From CAVQBJ01 sp963710725 (lineage in GTDB: Bacteria > Actinomycetota > Thermoleophilia > Solirubrobacterales > Solirubrobacteraceae): a DNA stretch of 64,000 nucleotides. Shown in pieces: positions 1-9,344 of this stretch. The stretch spans positions 62,001 to 126,000 of the forward strand of contig CAVQBJ010000007.1 of NCBI GenBank assembly GCA_963710725.1, given 5' to 3'. A program made the position numbers and the translations under genes. The notes beneath the pieces are model-generated. The model was not told the origin of the DNA. It saw nothing but the letters and a program-made list of their open reading frames with translations, and did not search any database. Position 1 is the stretch's first letter; the number at the start of each line of letters is the position of its first letter.

Positions 1-2091
1 GCAGTCCGAGACGAGCGACCCTTCGCATGGGTGACGCTCGATGAGGACGACAACGATCCGGTTCGGCTGACCACGGCGATCGTCGATGCCGTGCGCCACA
101 GCGGCGCGGATCGGTCATCCGTCGCCGCCGTCGCGGCCGCGCTGGCGGCGGAGACGCCGCCGGCGACCGCGCCGGCGCCATTGGCGCCGGCGCGGCGAAG
201 CGATGATCGAGCGGCGAGCTTCGTCCTCGTGCTCGACGACGTCCATCACATTCGCCCGCGGCTGCTCGCCCGGGTCGTGGGCGCGTTACATCGGCAGCTC
301 CCGGAGGGCGCCCAGGTGGCGCTCGCGTCGCGGAACGCATCGGGCCTTCACGTCGCGCGACTCCGCGCCTCGCGCGCGCTCGTCGAGGTTCAGGCCGAGG
401 ACCTCGCGATGACGGCGACCGAAGCGGCCGAGCTGCTGGCCCGTTCCGGCCTGACGCTGGACCGGATCGCGGTGGAGCGCCTCGTCGCGCGCACCGAGGG
501 CTGGCCGGTCGCCCTCTACCTCGCCTCGCTGTCGCTGCACTCCGAGCCGGACCCGGCTGCGGCCGCCGAGCGGTACTCCGGCGATGATCTCCTGGTTGCC
601 GACTACATGCGCGACGAGCTGCTCGCCGGGGTGTCCGCGGACGCGCGGCACTTCCTGACGTGCGCCTCGGTGCTCGACGAGCCGTGTGCCCTCGGCTGCG
701 ACGCGGTCCTCGAACGGGAAGACTCCGCGGCCGTGCTCGCGCGCCTCGTCGAGCGCAAGCTGCTCGTCGCGCTTGGTCCGAACGCCGAGGGCTGTCGCTG
801 GCCGATCCTGCTGCGCGACACGATGGGGGCCGAGCTGCGCCGCGCGCGTCCGGCGCTCGCCGCGACGCTCCACGGCCGCGCGAGTGCGTGGTACGAGCAG
901 CGAGGCGACATCGAATCCGCGATCGAGCATGCGGTCCGGGCCCGGGACGTGGCCCGCACCGGGCACCTGCTGTGGGCGAACGTGCTTCGCTACGTCACGC
1001 GGGGTAGGCACGAGACGCTGACGCGCTGGCTCGCCGCCTTCTCCGACGAGCAGATCGGTCAATCCGCGCCGCTCGCGCTCACCGCCGCCTACAGCCACCT
1101 GATGCGCGGCGACATCGGCCTCGCCCACCACTGGTCGCTCGCCTCCTCCGGGGCCGTGCGCCGGGGCGGTGCCGCCGCCGACGCGCCGTCGCTGCGCGCC
1201 GGCATCGCCATCGTCGACGCCGTGTCGGCACGTGACGGCGTCGCTCGCATGGGCGAGGAGGCGAAGCGCGCCTACGGGCTCGAGCCCGGCGACAGCCCGT
1301 GGCGCGGAGTGTGCTGCCTGCTCGCGGGCAACGCCGACTACCTCCTCGGGGACCGCGCCGGCGCACGCGATCGGCTCCTCGAGGGCGCTCATCGCAGCGA
1401 GATCGCGGCCCCGCTCGTCGGCGCGCTCTGTCTCTCACTGGCGACGATGATCGCCATCGAAGACGGCGACTGGGAGGACGCCGAGGAGACGAGCGCCGCC
1501 GCGCGCCGGGCCATCGACGCCAACGGACTCGGCGAGTGCCCGGCGCTCGCGCTTTCGGTCGCCGCCGCCGCCGCCGTGGAGGCGCATCTCGGGCGCGTCG
1601 ATGAGGCACACGAAACCTTGCGGCGGGCCACCGAGCTGCTCGCCCGGCTCGGTGATTTCATTCCCTGGTACGGGGCGCAGACACGCATCCTGCTGGCGCG
1701 CGCCGCGCTCGGGCTGACCGACGTCGCCACGGCGGGAACGCTCCTCGCAGAGGCGTCACGCATGGCCCGGCGCACCCCCGGTGCGGTCATCTTCGAGGGC
1801 TGGCTGAACGACGCCTGGGACCGGATCGACGCTCGGGCCGAGACCGCGTTCGGTGGGCCGCGCGGCGCTTCGTCCCTGACGACCGCCGAGCTGCGCATCC
1901 TGCGCTTCCTGCCGACCCATCTCTCGCTGCGCGAGATCGCCAAGCGCCTGCACGTCTCGTCGAACACGGTCAAGACGCAGGCCCACGCGGTCTACCGCAA
2001 GCTCGACGCCTCGTCGCGATCCGAGGCCGTCGCCAACGCGACGGCGGCCGGGCTGCTCGGCGAGGGCGGTCCGCTCGCCCGGGCGCTGTAG
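1..2091 (+). CDS. MalT/LuxR-type ATPase transcriptional regulator, 5' end cut by window
   Basis: Reading frame 1 is open from the first base, and the first ATG (31) lies inside a conserved 'AWVTLDEDDNDP' segment typical of MalT-type STAND regulators. The true start and the Walker A loop are therefore upstream of the window. A Walker B-like stretch (FVLVLDDV) lies at about 218-245. A long helical TPR-like middle follows. A LuxR-type helix-turn-helix lies near the C-terminus, about 1876-2050 (LTTAELRILRFL, LSLREIAKRL, NTVKTQAHAVYRKL). Such proteins bind ATP and an inducer and activate transcription; the inducer here is unknown. The stop is directly adjacent to the convergent gene at 2092. Confidence 0.9.
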   Translation, partial: AVRDERPFAWVTLDEDDNDPVRLTTAIVDAVRHSGADRSSVAAVAAALAAETPPATAPAPLAPARRSDDRAASFVLVLDDVHHIRPRLLARVVGALHRQLPEGAQVALASRNASGLHVARLRASRALVEVQAEDLAMTATEAAELLARSGLTLDRIAVERLVARTEGWPVALYLASLSLHSEPDPAAAAERYSGDDLLVADYMRDELLAGVSADARHFLTCASVLDEPCALGCDAVLEREDSAAVLARLVERKLLVALGPNAEGCRWPILLRDTMGAELRRARPALAATLHGRASAWYEQRGDIESAIEHAVRARDVARTGHLLWANVLRYVTRGRHETLTRWLAAFSDEQIGQSAPLALTAAYSHLMRGDIGLAHHWSLASSGAVRRGGAAADAPSLRAGIAIVDAVSARDGVARMGEEAKRAYGLEPGDSPWRGVCCLLAGNADYLLGDRAGARDRLLEGAHRSEIAAPLVGALCLSLATMIAIEDGDWEDAEETSAAARRAIDANGLGECPALALSVAAAAAVEAHLGRVDEAHETLRRATELLARLGDFIPWYGAQTRILLARAALGLTDVATAGTLLAEASRMARRTPGAVIFEGWLNDAWDRIDARAETAFGGPRGASSLTTAELRILRFLPTHLSLREIAKRLHVSSNTVKTQAHAVYRKLDASSRSEAVANATAAGLLGEGGPLARAL

Positions 2092-3564
2092 TCAGGACCC
2101 GTTCATGATCGTCGCCTTCTGGGCGGCGAACTCGGCGTCGGTGAGCACACCACGCTCGTGCAGCGCCGCTGCGCGCTCGAGCTGCGTCATGCGGTCGGCG
2201 TCACCGAGGCCGTTGCCGTGGGCGTGGCCGACGTCGTGGCGCTCGTGGTGGCGATGGCGACGGTCGTCCACCCACGCCCGCATCCGATGCGACGCGTCGC
2301 CGAGCTGCGCGTCGGGGAACTCGAGTGCGGTCTGACGGCGCAGGACGTGTACGCCGAGCGCGATCAACACGATGAAGCCGATGATGGTCGTCACCTGACG
2401 GAAGGCGGGCGTCGGACCCCAGATCAGCAGCAGCAGGAAGACGAAGCCGACGGCGATGTAGACCTGCGCCGGCCGCTCGCGCAGCTCCGGAGCGAGCGCG
2501 CGCCGCAGGCCGACCGCGGCCCGCGTACCACCCGCCAGCCACGCGGCGAGCACGAGCGCGATTCCATAGGCGATCAGGGCCACGGCGATGTCGAACAGGA
2601 GGCTCGTGCCGATGAACCAGGCGTCGTGCGCCGCCGGGCGGTTAGTCTGCGAGGTCACGAGGCTGTCCACGACGCGGTTGCCGATCACCCGGCGCGCGAG
2701 CACGAGCACCGTGCCGAGCCCGACGAAGCACCAGCCCGCCGTGCGCAGTGCCACGCGGCGCCAGCCCTGGGCCAGCCACACCGCCAGCACGAACAGGCCG
2801 AGCGAGAGCACGGTGAGCCAGAGCGCCAGTCCCTTGATCGCGCTGACGATGTCCTGCGCCGTCTTCAGCTGGTTCGACTTCAGGATGACCAGCTCCCCGA
2901 CGTTGGCCGGCAGCGTGATGCCGAGCTTCTGCTGGGCGGCCGAGCGGACCGACGCCCCCGAGCTGCCCTGCAGCTTGGATTGGACGGCGGCCACCTGGGA
3001 TTGCACGCCGAGGCCCGCGGCGAGCTGACTGATGATCGAGTTCAGATCGAGGCTGACGGTGCCGCCGTTCGTCTTCACGACCGAGCCACCGCCGTTGATG
3101 ATCCGCAGGAACTGGGCGTGGGCGATGCGGTTGGCCTGCTCCCAGGCCGACTGGATCTCGGGCCGGGCCAGCAGCTCAGGCGCGACCTGGTCGGCGACCT
3201 GACGCAGGCCGGCCGCCGCCGGGCCGGCGAGGCCGGAGATGTCCGAAGGCAGGAACCCCTGGATCTCGTTCGCGACGTTCACCTGACGGAAGAGCTGGTC
3301 GACGAGATAGGCGCCGACCGCCTGCTGGATCGCCGGATCGGCGAGCAGCTCGCCGCTCGTGTTCGTCCAGTTGTTCGTGTTGAGCACCTGGCGGTTGACC
3401 CAGATCGAGAACACGGCGAGAAGCCCGACGATGAGTGCGACGGCGAACAGCCCGCTCACGAGCACGCGGTGCGCGCGGTGGCCTGCGACGGGCACAGCCG
3501 GCGCCGCGGCCGACGACGCTCCAGGTGCCGGCGCGGGCTGCTCGTCGGGTGTTGCCGTCGCCAC
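2092..3564 (-). CDS. SHOCT-domain multi-pass membrane protein of unknown function
   Basis: 490 residues from a GTG start. The N-terminus is Pro/Ala-rich and cytosolic. TM1 lies at about residues 33-52, followed by a long extracytoplasmic region (about 53-240) rich in Gln and Ala. A cluster of about five further membrane segments follows. Then come a His-rich linker (HRHHERHDVGHAHGNG) and a C-terminal short amphipathic SHOCT motif (LERAAALHERGVLTDAEFAAQKATIM). SHOCT modules are short C-terminal oligomerisation tails. The architecture is that of actinobacterial membrane proteins of unknown role; no catalytic motif was seen. The gene is convergent with the LuxR-type gene with no gap. Confidence 0.8.
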   Translation of the reverse strand: MATATPDEQPAPAPGASSAAAPAVPVAGHRAHRVLVSGLFAVALIVGLLAVFSIWVNRQVLNTNNWTNTSGELLADPAIQQAVGAYLVDQLFRQVNVANEIQGFLPSDISGLAGPAAAGLRQVADQVAPELLARPEIQSAWEQANRIAHAQFLRIINGGGSVVKTNGGTVSLDLNSIISQLAAGLGVQSQVAAVQSKLQGSSGASVRSAAQQKLGITLPANVGELVILKSNQLKTAQDIVSAIKGLALWLTVLSLGLFVLAVWLAQGWRRVALRTAGWCFVGLGTVLVLARRVIGNRVVDSLVTSQTNRPAAHDAWFIGTSLLFDIAVALIAYGIALVLAAWLAGGTRAAVGLRRALAPELRERPAQVYIAVGFVFLLLLIWGPTPAFRQVTTIIGFIVLIALGVHVLRRQTALEFPDAQLGDASHRMRAWVDDRRHRHHERHDVGHAHGNGLGDADRMTQLERAAALHERGVLTDAEFAAQKATIMNGS

Positions 3565-3916
3565 GATCGGCGCCGTTCAGATCGATCTGCCGCGGGAAGG
3601 AGACTCGTGCCGCATGAGGCGCATTGAACGCTACCGGCACTGCGCGGGCATCGTCCATATGGGGTGAAAGGGCGGCGGCCGGCCGCGCGAACGGTCGCTT
3701 CCCGGTTGCGCGGATGCAATCCTTCACGCAGTCGTCACGCCGACCGTCGAAGGATGACGCGATGCTGCTGCGGCAACCTCTCCCCTCGCGCCGCGGCGCG
3801 GCGCCCGCGCACTCTCAGCCGATCTTCACGTTCACCTCGCATCCTGCGCACGTGCGACCGGGGCCCGAGCTCGACGGACGCCGCCCGCGCGCGCTCCGTC
3901 AGCGACGAGACGATCG
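3565..3916. other. 351-bp intergenic region between divergent genes
   Basis: Divergent upstream region for the SHOCT membrane protein and the glycosyltransferase unit, so both promoters should lie here. A short frame from ATG 3763 runs into the glycosyltransferase start with an ATGA overlap, but its Arg/Pro-rich product has no protein-like features. No convincing -35/-10 pair, riboswitch or inverted repeat was recognised. Confidence 0.4.
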
Positions 3917-5089
3917 ATGAGCTCCGGCCCGGGCACCCGCGTGCTGATCCTGAGCGCCGGTGTGGGGCGCGGCCATCACGCCGCGGCCGACGGCGTGCGC
4001 GAGGAGCTCGAACGGGTCGCGCCCGACGCGCAGGTGACGGTGCGCAATGGCCTCGGTGCATCCGGCGGCGTGCTGCGGATGTTCCTCGAGCGCTTCACGC
4101 GCTGGCAGCTCATGCACTGCCCTCGCGGCTACGCGTGCTCATACGCGCTCGTCGTCCGCTGGAGCGTCGGCCGCCGACTCGCTCAGCGCCTGCTCTATTG
4201 GACGTCGCGCGGCAGGCTCGGCGCCATCCTCGCCGCCGAGCGTCCCGACGTCATCGTCTCCACCTACCCGGGCATCACGGCGCCGCTGGGGATGATGCGC
4301 GAGGACGGACGCGTGCGCGCCCCGGTGTGCGCCGTGGTCACGGACTTCGCGAGCCTGCATTTCTGGGCGCACCGGGGCGCCGACCTGCACCTGGCGAGCT
4401 ATCCCGAGTCGCTGCCGGAGATCTCGGCGATCACCGCCGGCGCGCCGGCGGCCGCGACGCGGCCGCCGATATCGGTCGCCCACCGGCGGGCGCGTGAGCG
4501 CGCCGCCGGGCGATCCGCGCTGCGCCTGTGCCCCGATCGCCCGCTCGCGCTCATCTCGGGCGGCGGATGGGGTGTCGGCGACCTCCGTGGAGCGATCGAT
4601 GCGGCGCTCGCCGTCGAGCGGCTGCAGGTGATCGTCGTCTGCGGCGACAACGAGCGCGCACGGCGACGTCTGCGCCGCGACTACGTCGCCCGCGACCGGG
4701 TGCGGATCCTCGGCTACAGCGATGGCATGGCCGAGCTGCTTGGCGCCGCCGATGTGCTCGTGCATTCGACCGGCGGTATGACGTGCCTCGAGGCGGCCGC
4801 CCACGGCTGTCCGGTCGTGGCCTACGGGTTCGCCTACGGTCACGTCCGCTACAACGTGCGGGAGATGGCTCGCCACGGGTTGATCACGCATGTCCGCAGC
4901 GCGCGCGAGCTCGCCGACGCGCTGCGGGCGGCGATCGTCCGCTCGCCGGCATCGCCGGCCCGCGGCGACGATCGCGTGAGCGTGGGCTCGGCCATCCTCG
5001 GCCTCGTTGCGGCCGGAGCGCCCGCCGAGCTCGCTCATGCGAGCGAGCCGCTCGCGCACGCGCGCCCCGTGTCGGTGCCGTCGTCGTGA
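3917..5089 (+). CDS. MGDG-synthase/UgtP-like glycosyltransferase (GT28 type)
   Basis: 390 residues. The N-terminal signature SAGVGRGHHAAA (about residues 12-23) is that of the monogalactosyldiacylglycerol synthase / processive diacylglycerol glucosyltransferase N-terminal domain. The C-terminal half carries a nucleotide-sugar pocket with HSTGGMTCLEAAAHGCPVVAY at about residue 283 onward, as in GT28/MurG-like enzymes. By family it transfers a hexose from a UDP-sugar to a lipid acceptor at the inner face of the membrane; the exact sugar and lipid cannot be read. Its stop overlaps the next start (GTGA, 5086-5089), so it is translationally coupled to the GT-C-like protein. The Pro/Ala tail after residue 355 is poorly conserved. 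Confidence 0.85.
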   Translation: MSSGPGTRVLILSAGVGRGHHAAADGVREELERVAPDAQVTVRNGLGASGGVLRMFLERFTRWQLMHCPRGYACSYALVVRWSVGRRLAQRLLYWTSRGRLGAILAAERPDVIVSTYPGITAPLGMMREDGRVRAPVCAVVTDFASLHFWAHRGADLHLASYPESLPEISAITAGAPAAATRPPISVAHRRARERAAGRSALRLCPDRPLALISGGGWGVGDLRGAIDAALAVERLQVIVVCGDNERARRRLRRDYVARDRVRILGYSDGMAELLGAADVLVHSTGGMTCLEAAAHGCPVVAYGFAYGHVRYNVREMARHGLITHVRSARELADALRAAIVRSPASPARGDDRVSVGSAILGLVAAGAPAELAHASEPLAHARPVSVPSS

Positions 5090-6774
5090 GCCTGGCCGCA
5101 CCGACCGAGGCCCGCGCGGTGACGCTCGTCCCCGGTGGTGGCCTGCCCGGGCCGCGTCCCCCCACCACGCGTCACCGGTGGTGGCCCCGACTCCCGCCCG
5201 CGGCCCTGACGCTCGGCGTGCTCATGGCGATCTGGCTCGTGTGGTACCCGCACAGCCCCGACCTCGCGGCGCAGGCGTACCGGACGCAGCTGTTCTCGGT
5301 CGATGGCTTCGCACTATGGGACAACAACTGGTACGGCGGCCACTATCTGCTCGGCTACAGCGCCCTGTTCCCGGCGATCGGCGCGCTCATCGGCCTACGA
5401 GCGATCGGCGTGATCGCCGTGTCACTGTCGACCGCCATGTTCGCGAGGCTCGCTCGCGATCATTTCGGCGCCCGCGCACCGATCGCCAGCGCGCTGTTCG
5501 CGCTTGGCGCGGTCGGGGATCTGTACATCGGTCGGCTCACGTACGCGCTCGGTGTGACGTTCGCCGTCGCCGCGGTGCTATCGGTCTCGCGCCGTCGCTA
5601 CGCACTGGCGGCGCTGCTCTCGCTCGCCTGCGGCGCGACGAGCCCGGTGGCCGCGCTGTTCCTGGCCCTGGCCGCCACCGCGGACCTGCTGACCAACCGC
5701 GCGCTCGTGCGCGCCGCCGTCCTCGCCGGCCCGGCCGCCGTCGTGACGCTCGCGCTCACGGTCCTGTTCTCCGACGGCGGCTACGAGCCGTTCTCGCTCG
5801 GCTCGCTGCTGGCGCCGGTGGCCAGCACGCTCGTGCTCGTCATCCTGCTGCCGGCCCGAGAGCGGCTGCTGCGAACCGGAGCGCTGCTGTATCTCGGCCT
5901 GCTGACGCTCTCCTACGTCGCGCGCTCCCCGATGGGGAGTAACGCGGTCCGCCTCGGTGTGCTGCTCACCCCATCGCTGCTCGTGGGTGCCGTCGGCGTC
6001 GCCGACGCCCGTGTCGCGCTCACGCGAGCGGCAACCGCGATCGGTCGTGGCACCGGCGCCGCTCGTCGACCGACGGTGTCGCCGCGGACGGCGCGGGGCG
6101 TGCTCGTCGTGGCTGCGACGGCGACCGTGCTGTGGCAGGTCAACGGGCCACTCGTTCAGTCGGTGCAATCCGCCGCCGATCCGTCGACGACGACGGCCTA
6201 TTACCGGCCCGTCATCCGCTTCCTCGCAGCCGTGCAGGGCAATGCGCCGATGCGCATCGAGGTCGCCTTCACGAGCTCGCACTGGGATGCCACCGTGCTC
6301 GGGCGCCGCTTCGATCTCGCCCGTGGCTGGGAGCGCCAGCTCGATCTCCGCTACAACGGGCTGTTCTACGGCGGGGTGCTCACGCCCGCGGCCTACGATC
6401 GCTGGCTGCTCGACGCCGGCGTGCGCTACGTCGCCCTGTCCGACGCAGCGCTCGATCCCTCCAGCCGAGCGGAGGCACAGCTCATCCGCGGCGGGCTGCC
6501 CTACCTGCGCGAGGTCTTCGCGAGCCAACACTGGCGGGTCTATGCCGTCCTTGGCGCGCAGCCCCTCGCGAGCGGACCGGGGCGCCTGGCCAGCCTCGGC
6601 GACGACGACTTCACGCTGGCGGCCGACGCCGCGGGCGCGTTCCTGGTGCGCGTGCGCTACACGCCGCTGTGGCACGTCACCGCCGGCCAGGCGACGGTGG
6701 GGCCCGCGCCTGATGGCTGGACACGCGTGACGGTTGCGCGCGCCGGCGCGATCGCCGTGGCCGCCCGCCTGTAG
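5086..6774 (+). CDS. GT-C-like multi-pass membrane protein (paralogue of 48016-49680)
   Basis: 562 residues from GTG 5086, chosen because it overlaps the previous stop as GTGA and because residues upstream in this frame are Arg-rich shadow. About 10-12 membrane segments are followed by a soluble C-terminal domain of about 200 residues. After TM1 the first external loop carries WDNNWYGGHYLLGYS, which resembles the acidic/aromatic loop of GT-C and PTPS-related membrane proteins. The C-terminal part has SHWDATVLGRRFDLARGWERQLD and VRYVALSDAALDPSSRAEAQLIR. Coupling to a glycolipid synthase suggests a role in adding sugars or building envelope glycans outside the membrane; that is inference. It clearly matches the protein encoded at 48016-49680 in all these motifs. 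Confidence 0.75.
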   Translation: MSLAAPTEARAVTLVPGGGLPGPRPPTTRHRWWPRLPPAALTLGVLMAIWLVWYPHSPDLAAQAYRTQLFSVDGFALWDNNWYGGHYLLGYSALFPAIGALIGLRAIGVIAVSLSTAMFARLARDHFGARAPIASALFALGAVGDLYIGRLTYALGVTFAVAAVLSVSRRRYALAALLSLACGATSPVAALFLALAATADLLTNRALVRAAVLAGPAAVVTLALTVLFSDGGYEPFSLGSLLAPVASTLVLVILLPARERLLRTGALLYLGLLTLSYVARSPMGSNAVRLGVLLTPSLLVGAVGVADARVALTRAATAIGRGTGAARRPTVSPRTARGVLVVAATATVLWQVNGPLVQSVQSAADPSTTTAYYRPVIRFLAAVQGNAPMRIEVAFTSSHWDATVLGRRFDLARGWERQLDLRYNGLFYGGVLTPAAYDRWLLDAGVRYVALSDAALDPSSRAEAQLIRGGLPYLREVFASQHWRVYAVLGAQPLASGPGRLASLGDDDFTLAADAAGAFLVRVRYTPLWHVTAGQATVGPAPDGWTRVTVARAGAIAVAARL

Positions 6775-6800
6775 GCGCGCGCGACGTCGGTCGTCCGCGC

Positions 6801-8318
6801 TCAGCGGGCGCGCGCGGGGCTGGCCACCGTCCGCGGGACCGCCGCCGGCGCGAAGCCGGGCAGCTCGAGCTCGAAGCGGGCACCGCCCCCGGCGCGCTCG
6901 CGCGCCACGACCTCGCCGCCGTGCGCGAGCGCGATCGCGCGCACGATCGCGAGGCCGAGACCGGCGCCGCCGGCCGCGCGGCTGCGGGCGATGTCGGTGC
7001 GATGGAAGCGCTCGAACACGCGCTCGAGCTCCTCGGCGGGAACCCCGGGCCCGTCGTCCTCGATCACGAAGCGGATCCGCCTGCCGGCGACGGACTCCAC
7101 GGACAGCCGCACGAGCCCGTCGCCGGGGGCCGTGTGCTCGACCGCGTTGCGGGCGAGGTTCCGCAGCGCCTGGGCGAGTCGATCGGGGTCGGCGCGCAGC
7201 AGCCCGCTCGGGACCTCACCCAGCTCGACGTGGCGATCGGCGGTGGCACTGACGCCATCCCACAGCTCGGTCACGAACGCCCGCAGATCGATCGCTTCGA
7301 TGAGCAGGAAGTCCATCCGCTCGGACTGCGCGAGCAGCAGCAGATCGTCGACCAGGCGCCCGATGCGTGCCACCTCGGCGAGGACGAGGCGCTCGACGCG
7401 CCGCACGTCGTTCTGGGAGACGTCCTGGGCGGCGGCGAGGACCTCGAGCTGACCGCGGATCACCGTGAGCGGCGTGCGCAGCTCGTGCGAGGCGTCGGCG
7501 ACGAACTCGCGCTGGGCGGCGAACGCGTCGGCAAGCCGATCGAGCATGTGGTTGAACGAGTCGGCGAGCACGCGGATCTCGTCCTGACGCCCGGGATCGG
7601 TGCTCATCCGCGGATGCAGATCGCCGGCGTCGACGCGCGCCGCGACGGCGGCCATCCGCCGCAGCGGCGCCGAGAAGCGGGCGCCCGCCCAGTACGACGC
7701 GAGCAGCGCGAGCGCGAGCACGAAGATGCCGGCGAGCAGGAAGGCGCGCGCGACGCCGCTCTCGGCCCGGGTGACGACGACGAGCGGCTCGCCGGCCAGG
7801 ATCCGCACGGGCACACGGCCGCCGACGATCGTCGACTGTCCGAACATGCGCACGTCGCCGACGTCGGGCAGCGGCAGCGTGAAGTAGCCCTCACGCGGTA
7901 CGAGGATCGCCGCCGCGAGCCGGTTCTCCTCCGCCTGCTCGGCCGGACTCTCACCGTCGTCGGGCGTCTGCGAGCCGAGCAGCTCGGGATGATTGCTCAG
8001 CGTTCCGCCGCCACTGACGTCGACGACGAGCAGCGTCGCCGTCGCGTCGTAGGGCTGGCCCTGGAGGTAGCGCGAGGCGATTGCCGTGACCCTCGCCGGC
8101 GTGCGAGCCCCGGACAGCTTCAGCGATTGGGCGAGTTGAGCGGCGTCGCCGCGGATGTCGCGGTCGATCTGCCCCCGCAGCTGCTCCCCGGTGTCGCGGT
8201 AGACGACGACGTAGGTCACCGCCACCGACGCGAGCATGACCGCGGCGACCCAGGCCGTGAGGCGCCAGCGCAGGCTCGCCGGGTGCCGCCAGCGACCCGG
8301 CCATGCGGACGGCGCCAT
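6801..8318 (-). CDS. Sensor histidine kinase (HAMP-HisKA-HATPase)
   Basis: 505 residues. Two membrane segments (about 19-42 and 183-208) flank an extracytoplasmic sensor region of about 140 residues. A HAMP domain, a HisKA dimerisation helix with the phospho-acceptor His near residue 277 (FVADASHELRTPLTV) and an HATPase_c domain with N box (LRNLARNAVEHT), G1 (DDGPGVP) and G2 (GAGLGLAIV) motifs follow. It starts 9 bp after the stop of the response regulator gene, so the two form one operon in the order regulator-kinase. The divergent neighbour is the redox operon starting at 9345, a possible target. The stimulus is not evident. Confidence 0.95.
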   Translation of the reverse strand: MAPSAWPGRWRHPASLRWRLTAWVAAVMLASVAVTYVVVYRDTGEQLRGQIDRDIRGDAAQLAQSLKLSGARTPARVTAIASRYLQGQPYDATATLLVVDVSGGGTLSNHPELLGSQTPDDGESPAEQAEENRLAAAILVPREGYFTLPLPDVGDVRMFGQSTIVGGRVPVRILAGEPLVVVTRAESGVARAFLLAGIFVLALALLASYWAGARFSAPLRRMAAVAARVDAGDLHPRMSTDPGRQDEIRVLADSFNHMLDRLADAFAAQREFVADASHELRTPLTVIRGQLEVLAAAQDVSQNDVRRVERLVLAEVARIGRLVDDLLLLAQSERMDFLLIEAIDLRAFVTELWDGVSATADRHVELGEVPSGLLRADPDRLAQALRNLARNAVEHTAPGDGLVRLSVESVAGRRIRFVIEDDGPGVPAEELERVFERFHRTDIARSRAAGGAGLGLAIVRAIALAHGGEVVARERAGGGARFELELPGFAPAAVPRTVASPARAR

Positions 8319-8327
8319 CGGCCTAGC

Positions 8328-9080
8328 TCACGGCCCCTCGTCGAGCCGGTAGCCGACGGAGCGCACGGTGACGATCGGGCCGGCGGCGCGGCCCTGGCGT
8401 AGCTTGCGCCGCAGATAACCCATGTACACCTCGACGATGTTCGTGCCCGGGTCGTGCTCGTAGCCCCACACGGCCCGGAGGATCTGCTCGCGCGAGACGA
8501 CGCGCCGGCGATTTCGCATGAGGAAGACGAGCAGCTCGAACTCGGTGGCCGACAGGCGCGCCGGCTCGCCGGCGCGCCTCACCTCGCGAGAGATGAGGTC
8601 GACCTCGATGTCGCCGCACCGCAGCTCCGTCGGCGGCGTGCGTCGCGAGCTGCGCAACTGCGCTCGCACCCGAGCGACGAGCTCGGCGAGCGCGAACGGC
8701 TTGACCAGGTAGTCGACGGCCCCGCCGTCGAGGCCGGCGATCCGGTCGCGCACCTCGCCACGCGCGGTGAGCACGATGATCGGCAGCTCCGGCTTGCGCT
8801 CGCGCAGCGTGGCGAGGATCTCGCCGCCGCTGCGGCCGGGGAGCATCATGTCCAGGACGACGATGTCGAGCGTCTCGTTGAGCGCTCGTGCCTCCCCCTC
8901 GGTGCCATCCGACGCGACCTGGACCTCGAACCCGGCGGCGCGCAGGCCGCGCCCGAGGAAGTCGGCGATGCCGGCCTCGTCCTCGACCACGAGGACCCGG
9001 GCGGTCGCCGGCGCCGGCTCGCCGTTGGCAACGCCCGAGGTGCGCTCCAGCGATCGCTCCATTCGATCGATCATAGGCAT
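8328..9080 (-). CDS. OmpR/PhoB-family response regulator
   Basis: 250 residues if started at ATG 9080; the frame is open further upstream (to 9236), but that extension is Arg/Pro-rich and unlike the family. The receiver domain holds the acidic pair (VEDEAG), the phospho-acceptor Asp in VVLDMMLPGRSG, and Lys in VDYLVKPFALAEL. The C-terminal winged helix has LSATEFELLVFLMRN and the recognition region ending TVRSVGYRLDEGP. It is the partner of the histidine kinase immediately downstream. A 264-bp divergent gap separates it from the cytochrome-b-like gene at 9345, so it could control both directions. Confidence 0.93.
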   Translation of the reverse strand: MPMIDRMERSLERTSGVANGEPAPATARVLVVEDEAGIADFLGRGLRAAGFEVQVASDGTEGEARALNETLDIVVLDMMLPGRSGGEILATLRERKPELPIIVLTARGEVRDRIAGLDGGAVDYLVKPFALAELVARVRAQLRSSRRTPPTELRCGDIEVDLISREVRRAGEPARLSATEFELLVFLMRNRRRVVSREQILRAVWGYEHDPGTNIVEVYMGYLRRKLRQGRAAGPIVTVRSVGYRLDEGP

Positions 9081-9344
9081 CGGCGAGACGGATTCGGGCC
9101 GGCGGCGGGCGCCGGGTGTGCGCCACGTGGCCCAGCGGCCCGCAACGAAGAGCTTTCTCATTTTCGGCGCGTCGCCACCGGGTCGATGAAGGGTTGAGCA
9201 CGATCGGGGCCTCTCGATCCCGCTCCTCCGGCCCATCGTCGGCGCGCCGGCTCGTTTCCTGCCCCGACGGCGCGGGCGCAGGACTCAGAGGTTTCTCATG
9301 TTGCGGTTATGCGGTCGTTAGACAATCTTCGAACACTGAGAGCC

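Noticed and set aside
2158..3627. Plus-strand 489-codon frame
   Set aside because: Antisense of the SHOCT membrane protein; Arg/Glu/Asp-rich, without signal or domain.
3763..3920. Possible leader peptide before the glycosyltransferase
   Set aside because: The frame overlaps the start as ATGA, but the product is Arg/Pro-rich, lacks a ribosome site and resembles GC-driven noise.
5578..8402. Long opposite-strand frames at 5578-6675 and 6921-8402
   Set aside because: They mirror the GT-C-like and histidine-kinase genes, whose motifs are unmistakable on the other strand.
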